From NCBI GenBank assembly GCA_014379345.1, contig JACMLY010000150.1, forward strand, positions 1 to 64,000: a DNA stretch of 64,000 bases. The letters run 5' to 3'. Shown piece after piece: positions 35,040 through 44,672 of the stretch (position 1 is the first letter of the stretch; every line of letters begins with the position of its first letter). Both the position numbers and the translations under genes were made by a program. The notes below the pieces were generated by a model. That model saw only the letters and a program-made list of their open reading frames with translations, was not told where the DNA came from and made no database searches. The DNA is from Chitinophagaceae bacterium (GTDB lineage: Bacteria > Bacteroidota > Bacteroidia > Chitinophagales > Chitinophagaceae).

Positions 35040-37424
35040 ATGAAACGATTTGTCACGAGTCCATTGTTCGTAATAACCTCAACCATACCAATGATCATTG
35101 TCATGGTGTCCTTGTTGAAAATTTCATTGGCTGGCGATCATTCTCCCAGTGCCGAACATTCATACCAGGACAGTGCCTCATTTGTAAAACGAATCGCCAA
35201 TAAGAATGGTCCAACCCTCGGTTATTCTTCAGGATCGGGTATTAAGATCATCCTGATAAATGGGCTTGCTTTTAAGGATCTGAACAGGAACGAAGAGTTG
35301 GATAAATATGAAGACTGGCGTCTTTCGGCAGACGTGCGTGCAAAAGATCTTGCTTCGAAACTTTCTATCGATCAGATTGCAGGATTAATGCTTTACAGCA
35401 AGCACCAGTCCATCCCTGCCGCCAGCGGCGGATTTATAGCTGGTACCTACAATGGAAGATCGTTTATTGAAAGTGGTGCCAATGCAGCTGATCTCTCTGA
35501 TCAGCAAAAAGAATTTTTGGTTAAAGACAATGTCAGACATGTGCTGATAACATCTGTTCAAAGTCCGGAAGTGGCAGCGAGATGGAATAATAATGCGCAG
35601 GCGCTGGTTGAAGGTACCGGGTTTGGCATACCAGCAAATAACAGCTCTGATCCACGACATGGAACAATAGCCGATGCCGAATACAATGCCGGAGCCGGGG
35701 GATCAATTTCCATGTGGCCGGGATCACTTGGATTAGCAGCTACTTTCGATCCGGCCCTGGTTGAAGAATTTGGCCATATAGCGGCTACTGAGTACCGGGC
35801 GCTTGGAATTGCTACAGCCTTATCACCCCAGGTTGATCTGGCTACTGAGCCCCGTTGGTACCGGGCGAGTGGAACCTTCGGCGAAGATCCACTATTGTCA
35901 ACGGATATAGGAAGAGCCTATATTGACGGATTTCAAACATCGCGAGGTGATAAAGAAATCGTCGGTGGATGGGGATTTGGCAGCGTGAATGCAATGGTCA
36001 AACACTGGCCCGGAGGAGGAAGCGGAGAAGGCGGCCGTGATGCACATTACGGGTATGGAAAATATGCGGTATATCCCGGGAAAAATTTTGAGAACCATTT
36101 CGTTCCATTTGTTGAAGGAGCTTTCAAATTAAAAGGAAAAACGAAAATGGCCTCGGCAGTAATGCCTTATTATACGATTTCATTTAACCAGGATAAAAAA
36201 AATAATGAGAATGTGGGTAACAGCTACAACAGTTATATCATTAACGAGCTGCTTCGGAATAAATATAAATATGATGGGGTTGTTTGCACAGACTGGAATG
36301 TGACAGGTGATGAAACAGCAGTTGATATCTTTTTCACCGGAAAATCCTGGGGCGTAGAAAAATTATCAGTAGCAGAACGGCACTATAAAATATTAATGGC
36401 AGGAGTAGATCAGTTTGGCGGTAACAATGATGCGGCGCCGGTTAAGGAAGCCTACAATATGGGAGCTAAACAACATGGGGAGGCTTTTATCCGCGCACGT
36501 TTTTTACGGTCGGCTGTACGATTGCTAAAAAATATTTTCCGGGTGGGCCTGTTTGAGAACCCTTATCTGGATGAAAAAGATTCAAAAAAAATTGTAGGTA
36601 AACCTGATTTTATGACTGCCGGATATAATGCGCAGTTAAAGTCGGTTGTCATGTTGAAGAACAGGAACAACATACTTCCACTGGAAAAAAATAAAATGGT
36701 TTACATTCCTAAACGATATACTCCTCCCGGGAGAAATTTCCTGGGTGCACCTATCGCGGAAAAACTGGACTACCCGATAAACATAGAAACTGTTAAAAAG
36801 TATTTTAAGATTACCGATGACCCCGACCAGGCAGACTATGCCCTTGTATTCATAAACAGCCCTAATACAGGAGGCGGATACAATAGTGAAGAGGCAAAGG
36901 CCGGAGGCACGGGATATACGCCTATCAGCCTTCAATATGGCGAGTACGCGGCAACCAATGCACGCGAACCCAGCATGGCCGGTGGCGACCCACTGGAAAA
37001 ATTTACGAACCGGTCTTATAATGGAAAAAAAGTGAAAGCGATTAACATAACGGATTTAACAATGATCACTGAAACAGCCGCGAAAATGAAAGGTAAACCC
37101 ATCATCGTTTCTATGAATATGTCGAACCCCACCATATTTGGGGAGTTTGAAAAATATGTGGATGCAATTATTGTAAACTTCAGTGTGCAGGGTCAGGCGA
37201 TCCTAGACATATTATCGGGAAATGTGGAACCCTCGGGTCTTCTACCGTTTCAAATGCCTTCCGACATGGTAACAGTGGAAGCACAATTTGAAGATGTTCC
37301 GCATGACATGAAGACATATATTGACGGGCAAAGCAATGCCTACGGTTTTGCTTTTGGATTAAATTGGAAAGGAGTGATCAATGACGTTCGAACAAAAAAA
37401 TACAAAATAGCCGCCGTCAAATAA
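35040..37424 (+). CDS. Glycoside hydrolase family 3 protein (beta-glucosidase-like)
   Basis: A 794-residue exported enzyme. The N terminus has a hydrophobic signal or anchor (IIVMVSLLKISLAG). An EF-hand-like stretch, KDLNRNEELDKYEDWR, precedes the first domain. The GH3 TIM barrel has MVKHWPGGGSGEGGRD as the substrate loop and VVCTDWNV with the nucleophile aspartate. The C-terminal alpha/beta sandwich is present (VVMLKNRNNILPLEK, and GLLPFQMPSDM near the end). GH3 enzymes remove terminal glucose, xylose or GlcNAc; the exact sugar is not decided by sequence alone. It appears to be a single gene closed by a perfect terminator. Confidence 0.92.
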   Translation: MKRFVTSPLFVITSTIPMIIVMVSLLKISLAGDHSPSAEHSYQDSASFVKRIANKNGPTLGYSSGSGIKIILINGLAFKDLNRNEELDKYEDWRLSADVRAKDLASKLSIDQIAGLMLYSKHQSIPAASGGFIAGTYNGRSFIESGANAADLSDQQKEFLVKDNVRHVLITSVQSPEVAARWNNNAQALVEGTGFGIPANNSSDPRHGTIADAEYNAGAGGSISMWPGSLGLAATFDPALVEEFGHIAATEYRALGIATALSPQVDLATEPRWYRASGTFGEDPLLSTDIGRAYIDGFQTSRGDKEIVGGWGFGSVNAMVKHWPGGGSGEGGRDAHYGYGKYAVYPGKNFENHFVPFVEGAFKLKGKTKMASAVMPYYTISFNQDKKNNENVGNSYNSYIINELLRNKYKYDGVVCTDWNVTGDETAVDIFFTGKSWGVEKLSVAERHYKILMAGVDQFGGNNDAAPVKEAYNMGAKQHGEAFIRARFLRSAVRLLKNIFRVGLFENPYLDEKDSKKIVGKPDFMTAGYNAQLKSVVMLKNRNNILPLEKNKMVYIPKRYTPPGRNFLGAPIAEKLDYPINIETVKKYFKITDDPDQADYALVFINSPNTGGGYNSEEAKAGGTGYTPISLQYGEYAATNAREPSMAGGDPLEKFTNRSYNGKKVKAINITDLTMITETAAKMKGKPIIVSMNMSNPTIFGEFEKYVDAIIVNFSVQGQAILDILSGNVEPSGLLPFQMPSDMVTVEAQFEDVPHDMKTYIDGQSNAYGFAFGLNWKGVINDVRTKKYKIAAVK

Positions 37425-37460
37425 TAGATCCAACTTATCATCTTCGTAATCAATACTTAC

Positions 37461-37488
37461 ACTCCTGTCTTACGACAGGAGTTTTTTT
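37461..37488 (+). terminator. Intrinsic terminator of the GH3 gene
   Basis: ACTCCTGTC (37461-37469), loop TTAC, GACAGGAGT (37474-37482), then a run of seven T. It lies 37 bases after the stop codon. Confidence 0.9.
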
Positions 37489-37611
37489 ATTGCAGAGCTT
37501 CAGAAATTCTAGCATTTCCTTAACGCTGTTTTGACGACTTATTAACATCGTTAAAAGCATGTATGGCGTTATTTATGCGATATCAATTAATAACAAAAAA
37601 TAAAAAAAGCT

Positions 37612-38202
37612 ATGAAAAGAAGAAACGTAGGAATCAGCAGCTTGGTAGTGATAGCTGCAATCGTCTTGGCAGGATGTGGTGTTCAATCGTATGTAGAAAA
37701 AGATCCTTCAGTTGATCTTAAAAACTATAAAACGTTTGCCTGGATAAATGAGCGCGGAACAAAGCAGGAGACCGGCAAATCGTATAAGGATTTTAAGCAA
37801 ACCTATATGATGGAGCTGGTGACTTCTGAGTTGGAAAAAAATGGATGGCAAAAGGCCAAATCAAATCCTGATGTATTGATCGATTATGATATCATGATCG
37901 AAAATGAAACACGCAGAACATCAGAATCTGTTTATTCACGCTCTGCCGTAAGGTATTTTTATAATCCTTATACTGGTCGCATCAACTCTTATTATTATCC
38001 ATCCAGGTATATGGGGGAAAATAACTACACCGTGCCGTACAAGTCCGGAACAATTACCATTAACATAGTGGATAACGAATCCGACAAACTGGTTTGGCAG
38101 GGTTGGGCCGAAACAGAGGTTACAAAAAAGACCATTTCCAAAGACGATATGGAAAAAATAGTGAAGTCAATTTTCAAAAAATTGGACATAGCTAAAAGAT
38201 AA
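37612..38202 (+). CDS. DUF4136 domain lipoprotein
   Basis: A 196-residue lipoprotein with a signal ending in LAGC (Cys22). The DUF4136 pattern follows: VDLKNYKTFAWI, a helix with LVTSELEKNGWQKAKSNPDVLIDYDI, and a final strand LVWQGWAETEVT followed by a helix ending in FKKLDIAKR. DUF4136 proteins are periplasmic or outer-membrane lipoproteins of unknown role, common in Bacteroidota. It is a single gene with its own terminator. Confidence 0.9.
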   Translation: MKRRNVGISSLVVIAAIVLAGCGVQSYVEKDPSVDLKNYKTFAWINERGTKQETGKSYKDFKQTYMMELVTSELEKNGWQKAKSNPDVLIDYDIMIENETRRTSESVYSRSAVRYFYNPYTGRINSYYYPSRYMGENNYTVPYKSGTITINIVDNESDKLVWQGWAETEVTKKTISKDDMEKIVKSIFKKLDIAKR

Positions 38203-38222
38203 AATGCCAGGACATCTTTTGA

Positions 38223-38250
38223 AAAGCCACCTCGTCCGGTGGCTTTTTTT
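38223..38250 (+). terminator. Intrinsic terminator of the DUF4136 gene
   Basis: GCCACC (38226-38231), loop TCGTCC, GGTGGC (38238-38243), flanked by AAA and followed by seven T. It is 20 bases after the stop codon. Confidence 0.9.
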
Positions 38251-38458
38251 ATGAGTAGAAGCTCAAAACGCCGATGCAAACAGCTAAAATGTTTTAGCAG
38301 AACAGGCGGTATTAAAATAAAAATAATTTTAGGAAGTTTGAACTTTTTGGCTCAAAAATGGCGTATCTTTTATATCCTGTATTACTCCTTGTTCATCCAA
38401 TACAATTGTTATTTAACTGAGGTTAGATCCCAATTAAATCACTCAAAAAGATCAAACT

Positions 38459-38755
38459 ATGAAACCACATCAATCCCCTGTTATCAATGAGAAAAAAAAG
38501 ACCATTGCATTCTACATTGAAAACCCCTGCGCGGATCATATTTCACTCACCGGTAGTTTTAATCACTGGGCAAAAGATGACCTTCCCCTGATACCGGAAA
38601 GGGATGGATTGTGGAGCATAGAAATCCCCATGTTGCCGCATGGCAAATACCACTATAAGTTCCTCATTGACGATCGCATGTTGATGGAAGATATCGAGAA
38701 CCAATACCGCGAACCCGATGGAGTTACAGGTTGGAATAGCGTTCTGGAAGTATAA
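38459..38755 (+). CDS. Stand-alone CBM48 / AMPK-type glycogen-binding domain protein
   Basis: A 98-residue cytoplasmic protein consisting only of a carbohydrate-binding module 48: KTIAFYIENPCADHISLTGSF, NHWAKDDLPL and GKYHYKFLIDD are the family signature with its aromatic sugar-binding residues (Trp in NHW, Trp in GLWSIEI). Such domains usually sit at the N terminus of branching enzymes or the beta subunit of AMPK. No catalytic domain follows in this frame or in the next gene, so the protein must act as a free adaptor that binds alpha-glucan, perhaps recruiting a partner. Confidence 0.85.
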   Translation: MKPHQSPVINEKKKTIAFYIENPCADHISLTGSFNHWAKDDLPLIPERDGLWSIEIPMLPHGKYHYKFLIDDRMLMEDIENQYREPDGVTGWNSVLEV

Positions 38756-38823
38756 AATTCATTTTCCTTTATTCAGGCCCAACTATTGATAGCGTGGTAT
38801 TTTTCTGTTCACAATTCAATTGT

Positions 38824-39282
38824 TTACAGGGTCAGTTCCATTTTTATATTTGAACGGCTGTATTCACTCATCCCCTCCAGGGGAACTTCTGTAAATCCAA
38901 GTTTACGATATAGAAGAATGGCAGGTTCGAGTAGGGTATTTGAGAACAAGATTAGTTTTTTACCTTTTAGTTCTGCTACTTTTTTAAATGCAGCGTGACT
39001 GAGCGCCTCGGCGATACCTTTGCGTCGAAAGTTTTCATCAACTCCCATCTTCGAAAATTCATAAGTGTCATTATCTATTTTGATAAGAGCAACTACACCA
39101 GCCACAACATGATCGTACTTGGCAACAAGTATGCTTCCACCTGTTTGAAGAATGGCTTCTTCAGGTTTTGTAAGTATGTATTCATCCCTTGACTCGATGC
39201 GAAAATATTTTTCGATCCATACACGATTCAGTGAGTCAAAATATGGTTGATGCATGGGTTCGTATTCAATTATTGTGATCAT
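38824..39282 (-). CDS. GNAT family N-acetyltransferase
   Basis: A 152-residue acetyltransferase. The acetyl-CoA site is visible as MGVDENFRRKGIAEALSHAA (R/Q-x-x-G-x-A variant), preceded by a strand ILVAKYDHVVAGVVALI and followed by LILFSNTLLEPAILLYRKLGFTEVPL, the usual C-terminal fold of the family. The amine substrate is not evident. The gene runs towards the CBM48 gene. The family C repeat at 39297 lies upstream of its start codon, beyond the decarboxylase stop. Confidence 0.88.
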   Translation of the reverse strand: MITIIEYEPMHQPYFDSLNRVWIEKYFRIESRDEYILTKPEEAILQTGGSILVAKYDHVVAGVVALIKIDNDTYEFSKMGVDENFRRKGIAEALSHAAFKKVAELKGKKLILFSNTLLEPAILLYRKLGFTEVPLEGMSEYSRSNIKMELTL

Positions 39283-39296
39283 TAAATAGATTTTTA

Positions 39297-39379
39297 CTAT
39301 GTTTCCCTTATGTTTCTATGATCCTATGTGGTAAATTTTTTTACCACATAGGATCATAGAAACATAGCAAGAACATAGG
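39297..39379. repeat. Intergenic palindrome, family C, third and best copy
   Basis: TATGTTTCTATGATCCTATG then TGGTAAA on the left is mirrored exactly by TTTACCACATAGGATCATAG then AAACATAG on the right, with only a few T between them. The stem is about 27 bases with no mismatch. It lies 3' of the decarboxylase gene. Confidence 0.9.
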
Positions 39380-39462
39380 AAGATAAAATTCATCGGGGCT
39401 TTTTTTAAATTGTTATATGCGTTATACAGTGAAATTTGGAAAAAGCCATGCTGTTTCAATCA

Positions 39463-40944
39463 TTAAACCAATGAATAATTTTTTTCATATAATTCTTTTC
39501 CGATTCGTCGTGTTGCATCGATCAGGATCTCAAAATCTTCGAGCCGGCTTCTGTGATTGGTAATAGCTACACGAATGGCATACCTGCCTTGTAACAATGT
39601 ATAAGAAGGCGCCGCAATCCCCTGCTCCTGCAATTGCATCAGTATATTTTTATTAAGTGTGTTCAGCTCCTCTTCTGAGAGATTACCCGGGTTGTACCGG
39701 TAGCAAACAATATTCAACGACACATCGGCCAACAATTCAAAATTATCTGCCTGTTCAACCAGTTTTGAAAGGAATTGTGCCTGTTGGATATTCTGCCTGA
39801 TCAAACGCTGGTATTTTTCAATGCCATGTTCTTTCAATGACATCCACACCTTCAATGCCTTAAAACCCCTCGATAGCTCCATACCAAAATTAGAAAAGGG
39901 TTCAGGTCCTGCAGCAAGTCCTTTTTCATGACTTAATAAATAATTCGCAGATACCGAAAAGGCATTGCGGTGCGCGTCTCCATCGCGTATCAATACGCAT
40001 CCTACTTCATAGTTTACGTATAACCATTTGTGGAAGTCAAATGCCAGGCTATCTGCCTTTTCAATTCCTGCCAGCTGCTGTTCGAATTCGGGAAGCAGTT
40101 TTGGAATGGCGCCAAAAGCGCCATCAACATGAAACCAGCAAGCTTCCTTCTTGGAAATAGATGCCAGTTCATCCAGATCGTCGATAGCTCCTGTATTTAC
40201 AGTACCTGCATTACCGATAATGCAAAAAGGCAACAACCCGGATTGCTTATCACTCGCTATCATATCTCTTAGGGCATCCAACCGGATACGATAATGTTCA
40301 TCAACAGGAACTAATCGCAGATAATCACTGCCAACACCGATGACTTCGATCGCTTTTTTCACACAGGTATGTGTTTCAGAAGAAGTATATACAACCAATT
40401 GGCCATTGACAGCCTGCAATCCTTTTGCCCTTATATTTTTATTGTACTGATTTCTTGCCGCAATCAATGCTGTGATATTGGCAATGCTGCCGCCACTCAA
40501 CAGTATACCTGTTGATGAATCAGGAAAACCGAACATTTGTTTACTCCAGTCGATTACCTGGTTTTCTACATACATCGCCACATGATCGCCGATTGCATTA
40601 TTCGGATTCATTCCTGCAGCAAGCATGTCGGCCAGCATGCCAAGGGGAGTGCCGCCACCTTCAACCCATGACCAGAACCTCGGGTGTATATTTCCTTTTG
40701 TGTAAGGCAGTATATGTTTGGTAAATTCCTGGTAAATATTTTCCGGTTGCTGGGGAAGATAAGGCAATGAATTTTTGAAATGTTGTTTTGTATCGGCAGG
40801 AATTGCTTTCCATACCGGCCTTTGGCGTACCTGTTGCAGGTAATCAAACATGTCATCGATCATTTTATGACCGAGCGTTCTTAATGCATTCCAATCAGCA
40901 GGATCGAGCGTTTCTTCCTGTAACAAAACCGGATCATTTTTCAT
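39463..40944 (-). CDS. PLP-dependent group II decarboxylase (aromatic-L-amino-acid type)
   Basis: A 493-residue enzyme of the group II amino-acid decarboxylase family. The PLP lysine is Lys306 in FDFHKWLYV, the ring-stacking His192 lies in SETHTC, and Asp274 in FHVDGAFG contacts the pyridine nitrogen. The N-terminal HPRFWSWVEGGGTPLGMLADML is typical of the DOPA/tryptophan decarboxylase branch. It should release an amine and CO2 from an aromatic or other bulky amino acid. The divergent MocR-type gene at 41091 probably regulates it. Confidence 0.92.
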   Translation of the reverse strand: MKNDPVLLQEETLDPADWNALRTLGHKMIDDMFDYLQQVRQRPVWKAIPADTKQHFKNSLPYLPQQPENIYQEFTKHILPYTKGNIHPRFWSWVEGGGTPLGMLADMLAAGMNPNNAIGDHVAMYVENQVIDWSKQMFGFPDSSTGILLSGGSIANITALIAARNQYNKNIRAKGLQAVNGQLVVYTSSETHTCVKKAIEVIGVGSDYLRLVPVDEHYRIRLDALRDMIASDKQSGLLPFCIIGNAGTVNTGAIDDLDELASISKKEACWFHVDGAFGAIPKLLPEFEQQLAGIEKADSLAFDFHKWLYVNYEVGCVLIRDGDAHRNAFSVSANYLLSHEKGLAAGPEPFSNFGMELSRGFKALKVWMSLKEHGIEKYQRLIRQNIQQAQFLSKLVEQADNFELLADVSLNIVCYRYNPGNLSEEELNTLNKNILMQLQEQGIAAPSYTLLQGRYAIRVAITNHRSRLEDFEILIDATRRIGKELYEKNYSLV

Positions 40945-41090
40945 ATTACTGTTTTACAAGAGTGAAATTAATCAAGATGTAATTGCTGAACAACCGAATA
41001 CAGGTTACCCATCTTGCAAAATTCCTGTATTTAGCCAATGGAAAACAGATTCAGTTTTAGTAATTTCGACTATATCAGATTCCTTCACAT

Positions 41091-42530
41091 ATGGCCAAGA
41101 TCAAATTTTCGTCCGAAGATCATATTTATATGCAGGTAGCGGAAGGCATTGAAAAAATGATAAGCGACGATGTACTCCGCTTAGGAGATAAATTGCCTTC
41201 TGTAAGGGTTTTAAGTGATGAGTACGGGATCAGTATGGGTACGGCATTCCAGGCCTATTATCATTTAGAAGGAAAAGGCCTGATTGAATCCAGGCCAAAA
41301 TCAGGTTATTATGTTCGTTTTAATCAACGGCGCTTTCCGGCTCTTCCAAAAACAGTTGGTGCTTTTCCCATTGCAAGTGATGTGAGTATAAAGGATATGA
41401 TCGCCACCGTTTATAAAGACATTACTGCTGTGGATGTTATCAATTTTGCTATTGGAGTGCCTGCAGTCGAATTGCTGCCTGCTGCAAAAATCAACAAATC
41501 AGTGTTACACGCTTTACGCCATTCGAAAGATCATTGCATAGGGTATGAACATTTTCAAGGCAATATTGAGTTGAGGAAACAAATAGCCAGGTTGGCTTTT
41601 AATTGGGGCGGAAACATAACCCCGGATGAAGTGGTGATTACTACCGGATGCATGGAAGCACTGGTTATTTGTTTGCGCGCCATCACTAAACCCGGTGATA
41701 TGGTAGTAGTAGAAAAGCCAGCCTATTTCGGCATCTACCAGGCCATGGAAAGCCTGGGACTGAAAGCAGTAGAGATTTCCTGCGATCCCGAAACAGGTCC
41801 CGATCTGGACAATCTCGAAAAGATACTTCAACAATTTCCTGTAAAAGCCTGCCTGCTGGTACCCAATTTCAGTAACCCTATCGGAAGTTGCATGCCCGAT
41901 GAAAATAAGCGCCGCCTGGTTGAGATCATTACAAAATACAATACACCCCTAATCGAAGATGATATTTATGGTGAATTATATTTTGGAAAGAACCGCCCAA
42001 GGACCTGCAAATATTACGACAAGAAAGGTCTTGTTATGCATTGCTCATCTTTTTCAAAGTCTTTGGCCCCGGGTTACCGCGTCGGCTGGATAATACCTGG
42101 AAAATTTCTAGACACTGTTAAACAAATAAAAATGATGCATACGTTGAGCAGTCCAACATTGACCCAGGCTGCGATGGCCCATTTTTTAAGTATTGGCAGA
42201 TATGAATACCACTTGAAGAATCTGAGGAAGGCATTGCATACACAGTGTTTGAAATATATGCAGGGAATAATGCAATATTTTCCGACCGATACGAAAATGT
42301 CGAGGCCCCAGGGTGGTTTTGTATTATGGGTAGAATTGAATCCTACACTGAACGCGTATAAATTGTGTACGGAAGCGCTCAAACATCATATCTCAATTGC
42401 ACCAGGACAAATTTTTTCAGCCAGTAGTCATTATTCAAATTATGTTCGGATCAGCTACGGAAAGCCCTGGAATGAAGATGTTGAATATGGATTGATGATG
42501 TTGGGGCGATTGATTAAAAAGATGGGTTGA
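41091..42530 (+). CDS. MocR-type regulator (GntR wHTH fused to aminotransferase domain)
   Basis: A 479-residue protein. Residues 1-75 are the GntR winged helix (GDKLPSVRVLSDEYGISMGTAFQAYYHLE). Residues about 95-475 are an aminotransferase class I/II fold with the PLP lysine Lys323 in SFSKSLAPGYRVGW. Known members (PdxR, GabR, DdlR) use PLP or its adducts to switch transcription of a divergent gene. Here the divergent gene encodes a PLP decarboxylase and lies 146 bases away, which makes it the natural target. An aminotransferase role cannot be excluded. Confidence 0.92.
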   Translation: MAKIKFSSEDHIYMQVAEGIEKMISDDVLRLGDKLPSVRVLSDEYGISMGTAFQAYYHLEGKGLIESRPKSGYYVRFNQRRFPALPKTVGAFPIASDVSIKDMIATVYKDITAVDVINFAIGVPAVELLPAAKINKSVLHALRHSKDHCIGYEHFQGNIELRKQIARLAFNWGGNITPDEVVITTGCMEALVICLRAITKPGDMVVVEKPAYFGIYQAMESLGLKAVEISCDPETGPDLDNLEKILQQFPVKACLLVPNFSNPIGSCMPDENKRRLVEIITKYNTPLIEDDIYGELYFGKNRPRTCKYYDKKGLVMHCSSFSKSLAPGYRVGWIIPGKFLDTVKQIKMMHTLSSPTLTQAAMAHFLSIGRYEYHLKNLRKALHTQCLKYMQGIMQYFPTDTKMSRPQGGFVLWVELNPTLNAYKLCTEALKHHISIAPGQIFSASSHYSNYVRISYGKPWNEDVEYGLMMLGRLIKKMG

Positions 42531-42539
42531 TGTGAAAAC

Positions 42540-42616
42540 GATTAGCCGATTAGCCAACAAAAGTTTAAGATTCGCCAGGTATGAATTATTGTATTCATTG
42601 GCTAATTTGCTAATGA
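42540..42616. repeat. Intergenic inverted repeat, family G (GATTAGCC type)
   Basis: GATTAGCCGATTAGCCAA (42540-42557) faces TTGGCTAATTTGCTAATG (42598-42615). It spans the gap between two convergent stop codons, and its right arm supplies the last two codons of the acyl-CoA ligase gene. Confidence 0.75.
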
Positions 42617-44409
42617 TAGATTCGCTCGATCGCATCACGGAATTTTTCCATCACCACTTTTCGTTTTAGGCTGAGCTTAGGCGTCATCTCGCCGGTTTCA
42701 ACACTCCATTCATTGGGAAGTAATTCAAATTTTTTTATCTGTTCTACCGGATTAAAATATTTATTGAAGCTTTCTACAAGGTCGGCATACATTTCTATTA
42801 CTTTCGGATTCCGAATCAATGCTTCGTTGTTTGTTTCGCTGACACTGTTTTGCCTGGCCCACTCTTTTAAGTTTGAAAAAGAAGGTATGATCAACGATCC
42901 GACAAATTTCTGATCTGCCCCAACAACCATCACCTGCTCAACAAACATGGACTCTTTTAATTTGTTTTCAATAGCCAGCGGTGCTACATATTTTCCGCCG
43001 CTTGTTTTAAACAGTTCTTTTTTGCGGTCGGTAATTTTTAAGAATCTTCCCGGTGCTTTTCCGTTTTCATCGATCATCATTCCGATATCACCCGTATAAA
43101 ACCAACCATCAATCACCGATTCTGCCGTTAGTTGCGGACTTTTATAATAGCCCATCATTACATTTGGACCTTTACATAGGATCTCTCCATCTTCGGCGAT
43201 CCTTACCTCAACGTTCTTGATCAGCGGCCCAACCGCACCAAACTTTCTGTCTTTTACCTGGTGACTGTTAACACTGATAACAGGCGAAGTTTCCGTTAAT
43301 CCGTATCCTTCGAGAATAGGAATTCTTGCTGCGGTAAAGATTCTTATCAATCTAACCTGGCAAGCCGCTCCGCCAGAAACAATGCATTTAATATTATTGC
43401 CTAAAGCTTCTCTCCATTTAGTAAAAATGATTTTGTTGGCCAAAGCCAGTTGAATATTGTACGCCGCACCCATATTCTTGTTGATCTCAAACTTTGTTGC
43501 CAGATCGTGCGCCCAGAAAAACAATTTCTTTTTGATGCCGGTGAGCTCCCCACCCTTGCTCATTATACGATCGTATACTTTCTCCAATAGCCTGGGTACT
43601 GTAGTGAACAAATGCGGTTTTAGTTCTTTCAGGTTATCGCCGATGCTTTCGAGGCTTTCTGCATAATAAATGGAAATGCCTTTATACAGATAGAGATAAG
43701 TAACCATTCTTTCAAAAATATGATTGAGTGGTAAGAAACTCAGGGCCCGCATATTTTCCCCAGGTGGGAAACAGGGCATGGAATCCATAACGTTGCTTAA
43801 AATATTTTTATGCGATAGCATGACGCCCTTTGGTTTGCCTGTGGTGCCTGAAGTATAAATGATTGTTGCCAGGTCTTCATAATCAAGCTTATCTGAAATT
43901 GACTTGATCAATTTCTTATTTTCTTCAGTCACAGGCACCAACATTTCCTTCCAATGCTTTGCATTTACTACCTGCTCAAAAGTGTAAATCTCTTGTATGG
44001 AAGGAACCCGGTCTTTCAGACTTAAGACTTTATGGTAAGATTCCTGGTCATTCACGTAGACAACCTTAACCTCTGCATCTTTTAAAATGTATTCGAGTTC
44101 ATTTACATTAATGGTTGGATAGATAGGAGTTAAGATTGCGCCGATCTGTTGTACTGCAAGGTCAACCATGATCCATTCCGGCCGGTTCTTTGAAAGAAGG
44201 GCTATTTTATCACGTCCCTCGGCCGACATATCTCCCTGGCTAATTCCCAATTTTAATAGGCCTGCACTGAGTTTGTTCACAGTTTCTTGTATCTCCTGGG
44301 TGCTGTAAGCACGCCATTTCCCATTTTCCTTTCCGGAAAGCATGTCAGGAAGCGGCGATCTTTCGAGATTGTATTCGAGGCAATCGAACAGGCGTTTGGG
44401 GTCGGTCAT
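42610..44409 (-). CDS. Long-chain fatty-acid-CoA ligase (AMP-forming)
   Basis: A 599-residue adenylate-forming enzyme of the long-chain acyl-CoA synthetase class. The AMP-binding signature is IIYTSGTTGKPKGVMLSH. Further landmarks are LEGYGLTETSP, WFYTGDIG and the hinge LKITDRKKELFKTSGGKYVAP with the catalytic-loop lysines. It activates free fatty acids for breakdown or lipid synthesis at the membrane. A TTG three codons upstream (44418) is in frame, but the ATG at 44409 is standard. It is convergent with the MocR gene; the gap of 42531-42609 contains repeat family G. Confidence 0.93.
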   Translation of the reverse strand: MTDPKRLFDCLEYNLERSPLPDMLSGKENGKWRAYSTQEIQETVNKLSAGLLKLGISQGDMSAEGRDKIALLSKNRPEWIMVDLAVQQIGAILTPIYPTINVNELEYILKDAEVKVVYVNDQESYHKVLSLKDRVPSIQEIYTFEQVVNAKHWKEMLVPVTEENKKLIKSISDKLDYEDLATIIYTSGTTGKPKGVMLSHKNILSNVMDSMPCFPPGENMRALSFLPLNHIFERMVTYLYLYKGISIYYAESLESIGDNLKELKPHLFTTVPRLLEKVYDRIMSKGGELTGIKKKLFFWAHDLATKFEINKNMGAAYNIQLALANKIIFTKWREALGNNIKCIVSGGAACQVRLIRIFTAARIPILEGYGLTETSPVISVNSHQVKDRKFGAVGPLIKNVEVRIAEDGEILCKGPNVMMGYYKSPQLTAESVIDGWFYTGDIGMMIDENGKAPGRFLKITDRKKELFKTSGGKYVAPLAIENKLKESMFVEQVMVVGADQKFVGSLIIPSFSNLKEWARQNSVSETNNEALIRNPKVIEMYADLVESFNKYFNPVEQIKKFELLPNEWSVETGEMTPKLSLKRKVVMEKFRDAIERIYH

Positions 44410-44672
44410 ATTGGGCAATGTTAGAATGAAACAACAACTTAATCATTTTCAAATTACCAAATAAGTGTAAATAAACAAAGTGGTGTATGGGCAATGGTGA
44501 ATCGTGATTATTTCGGGCAGGAAATAAATTTTCGCTTGACGATTGAGCAGCTGACCGCCGGCAGCAGGTTGAGAGTTGAAAATTGGATATTTGCTGGTAG
44601 GAAGCACCATTTCCTGGTAAACAGGCATGAATAATCAAAGGCGATCTTCCACCGTCGAGGTCCTCAAAAACC

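Noticed and set aside
32210-38755. Polysaccharide utilisation locus (SusC/SusD type)
   Set aside because: The receptor has no SusD partner, the sugar enzymes (GH172, GH3, CBM48) are on separate transcription units with their own terminators, and no SusR or hybrid regulator is present.
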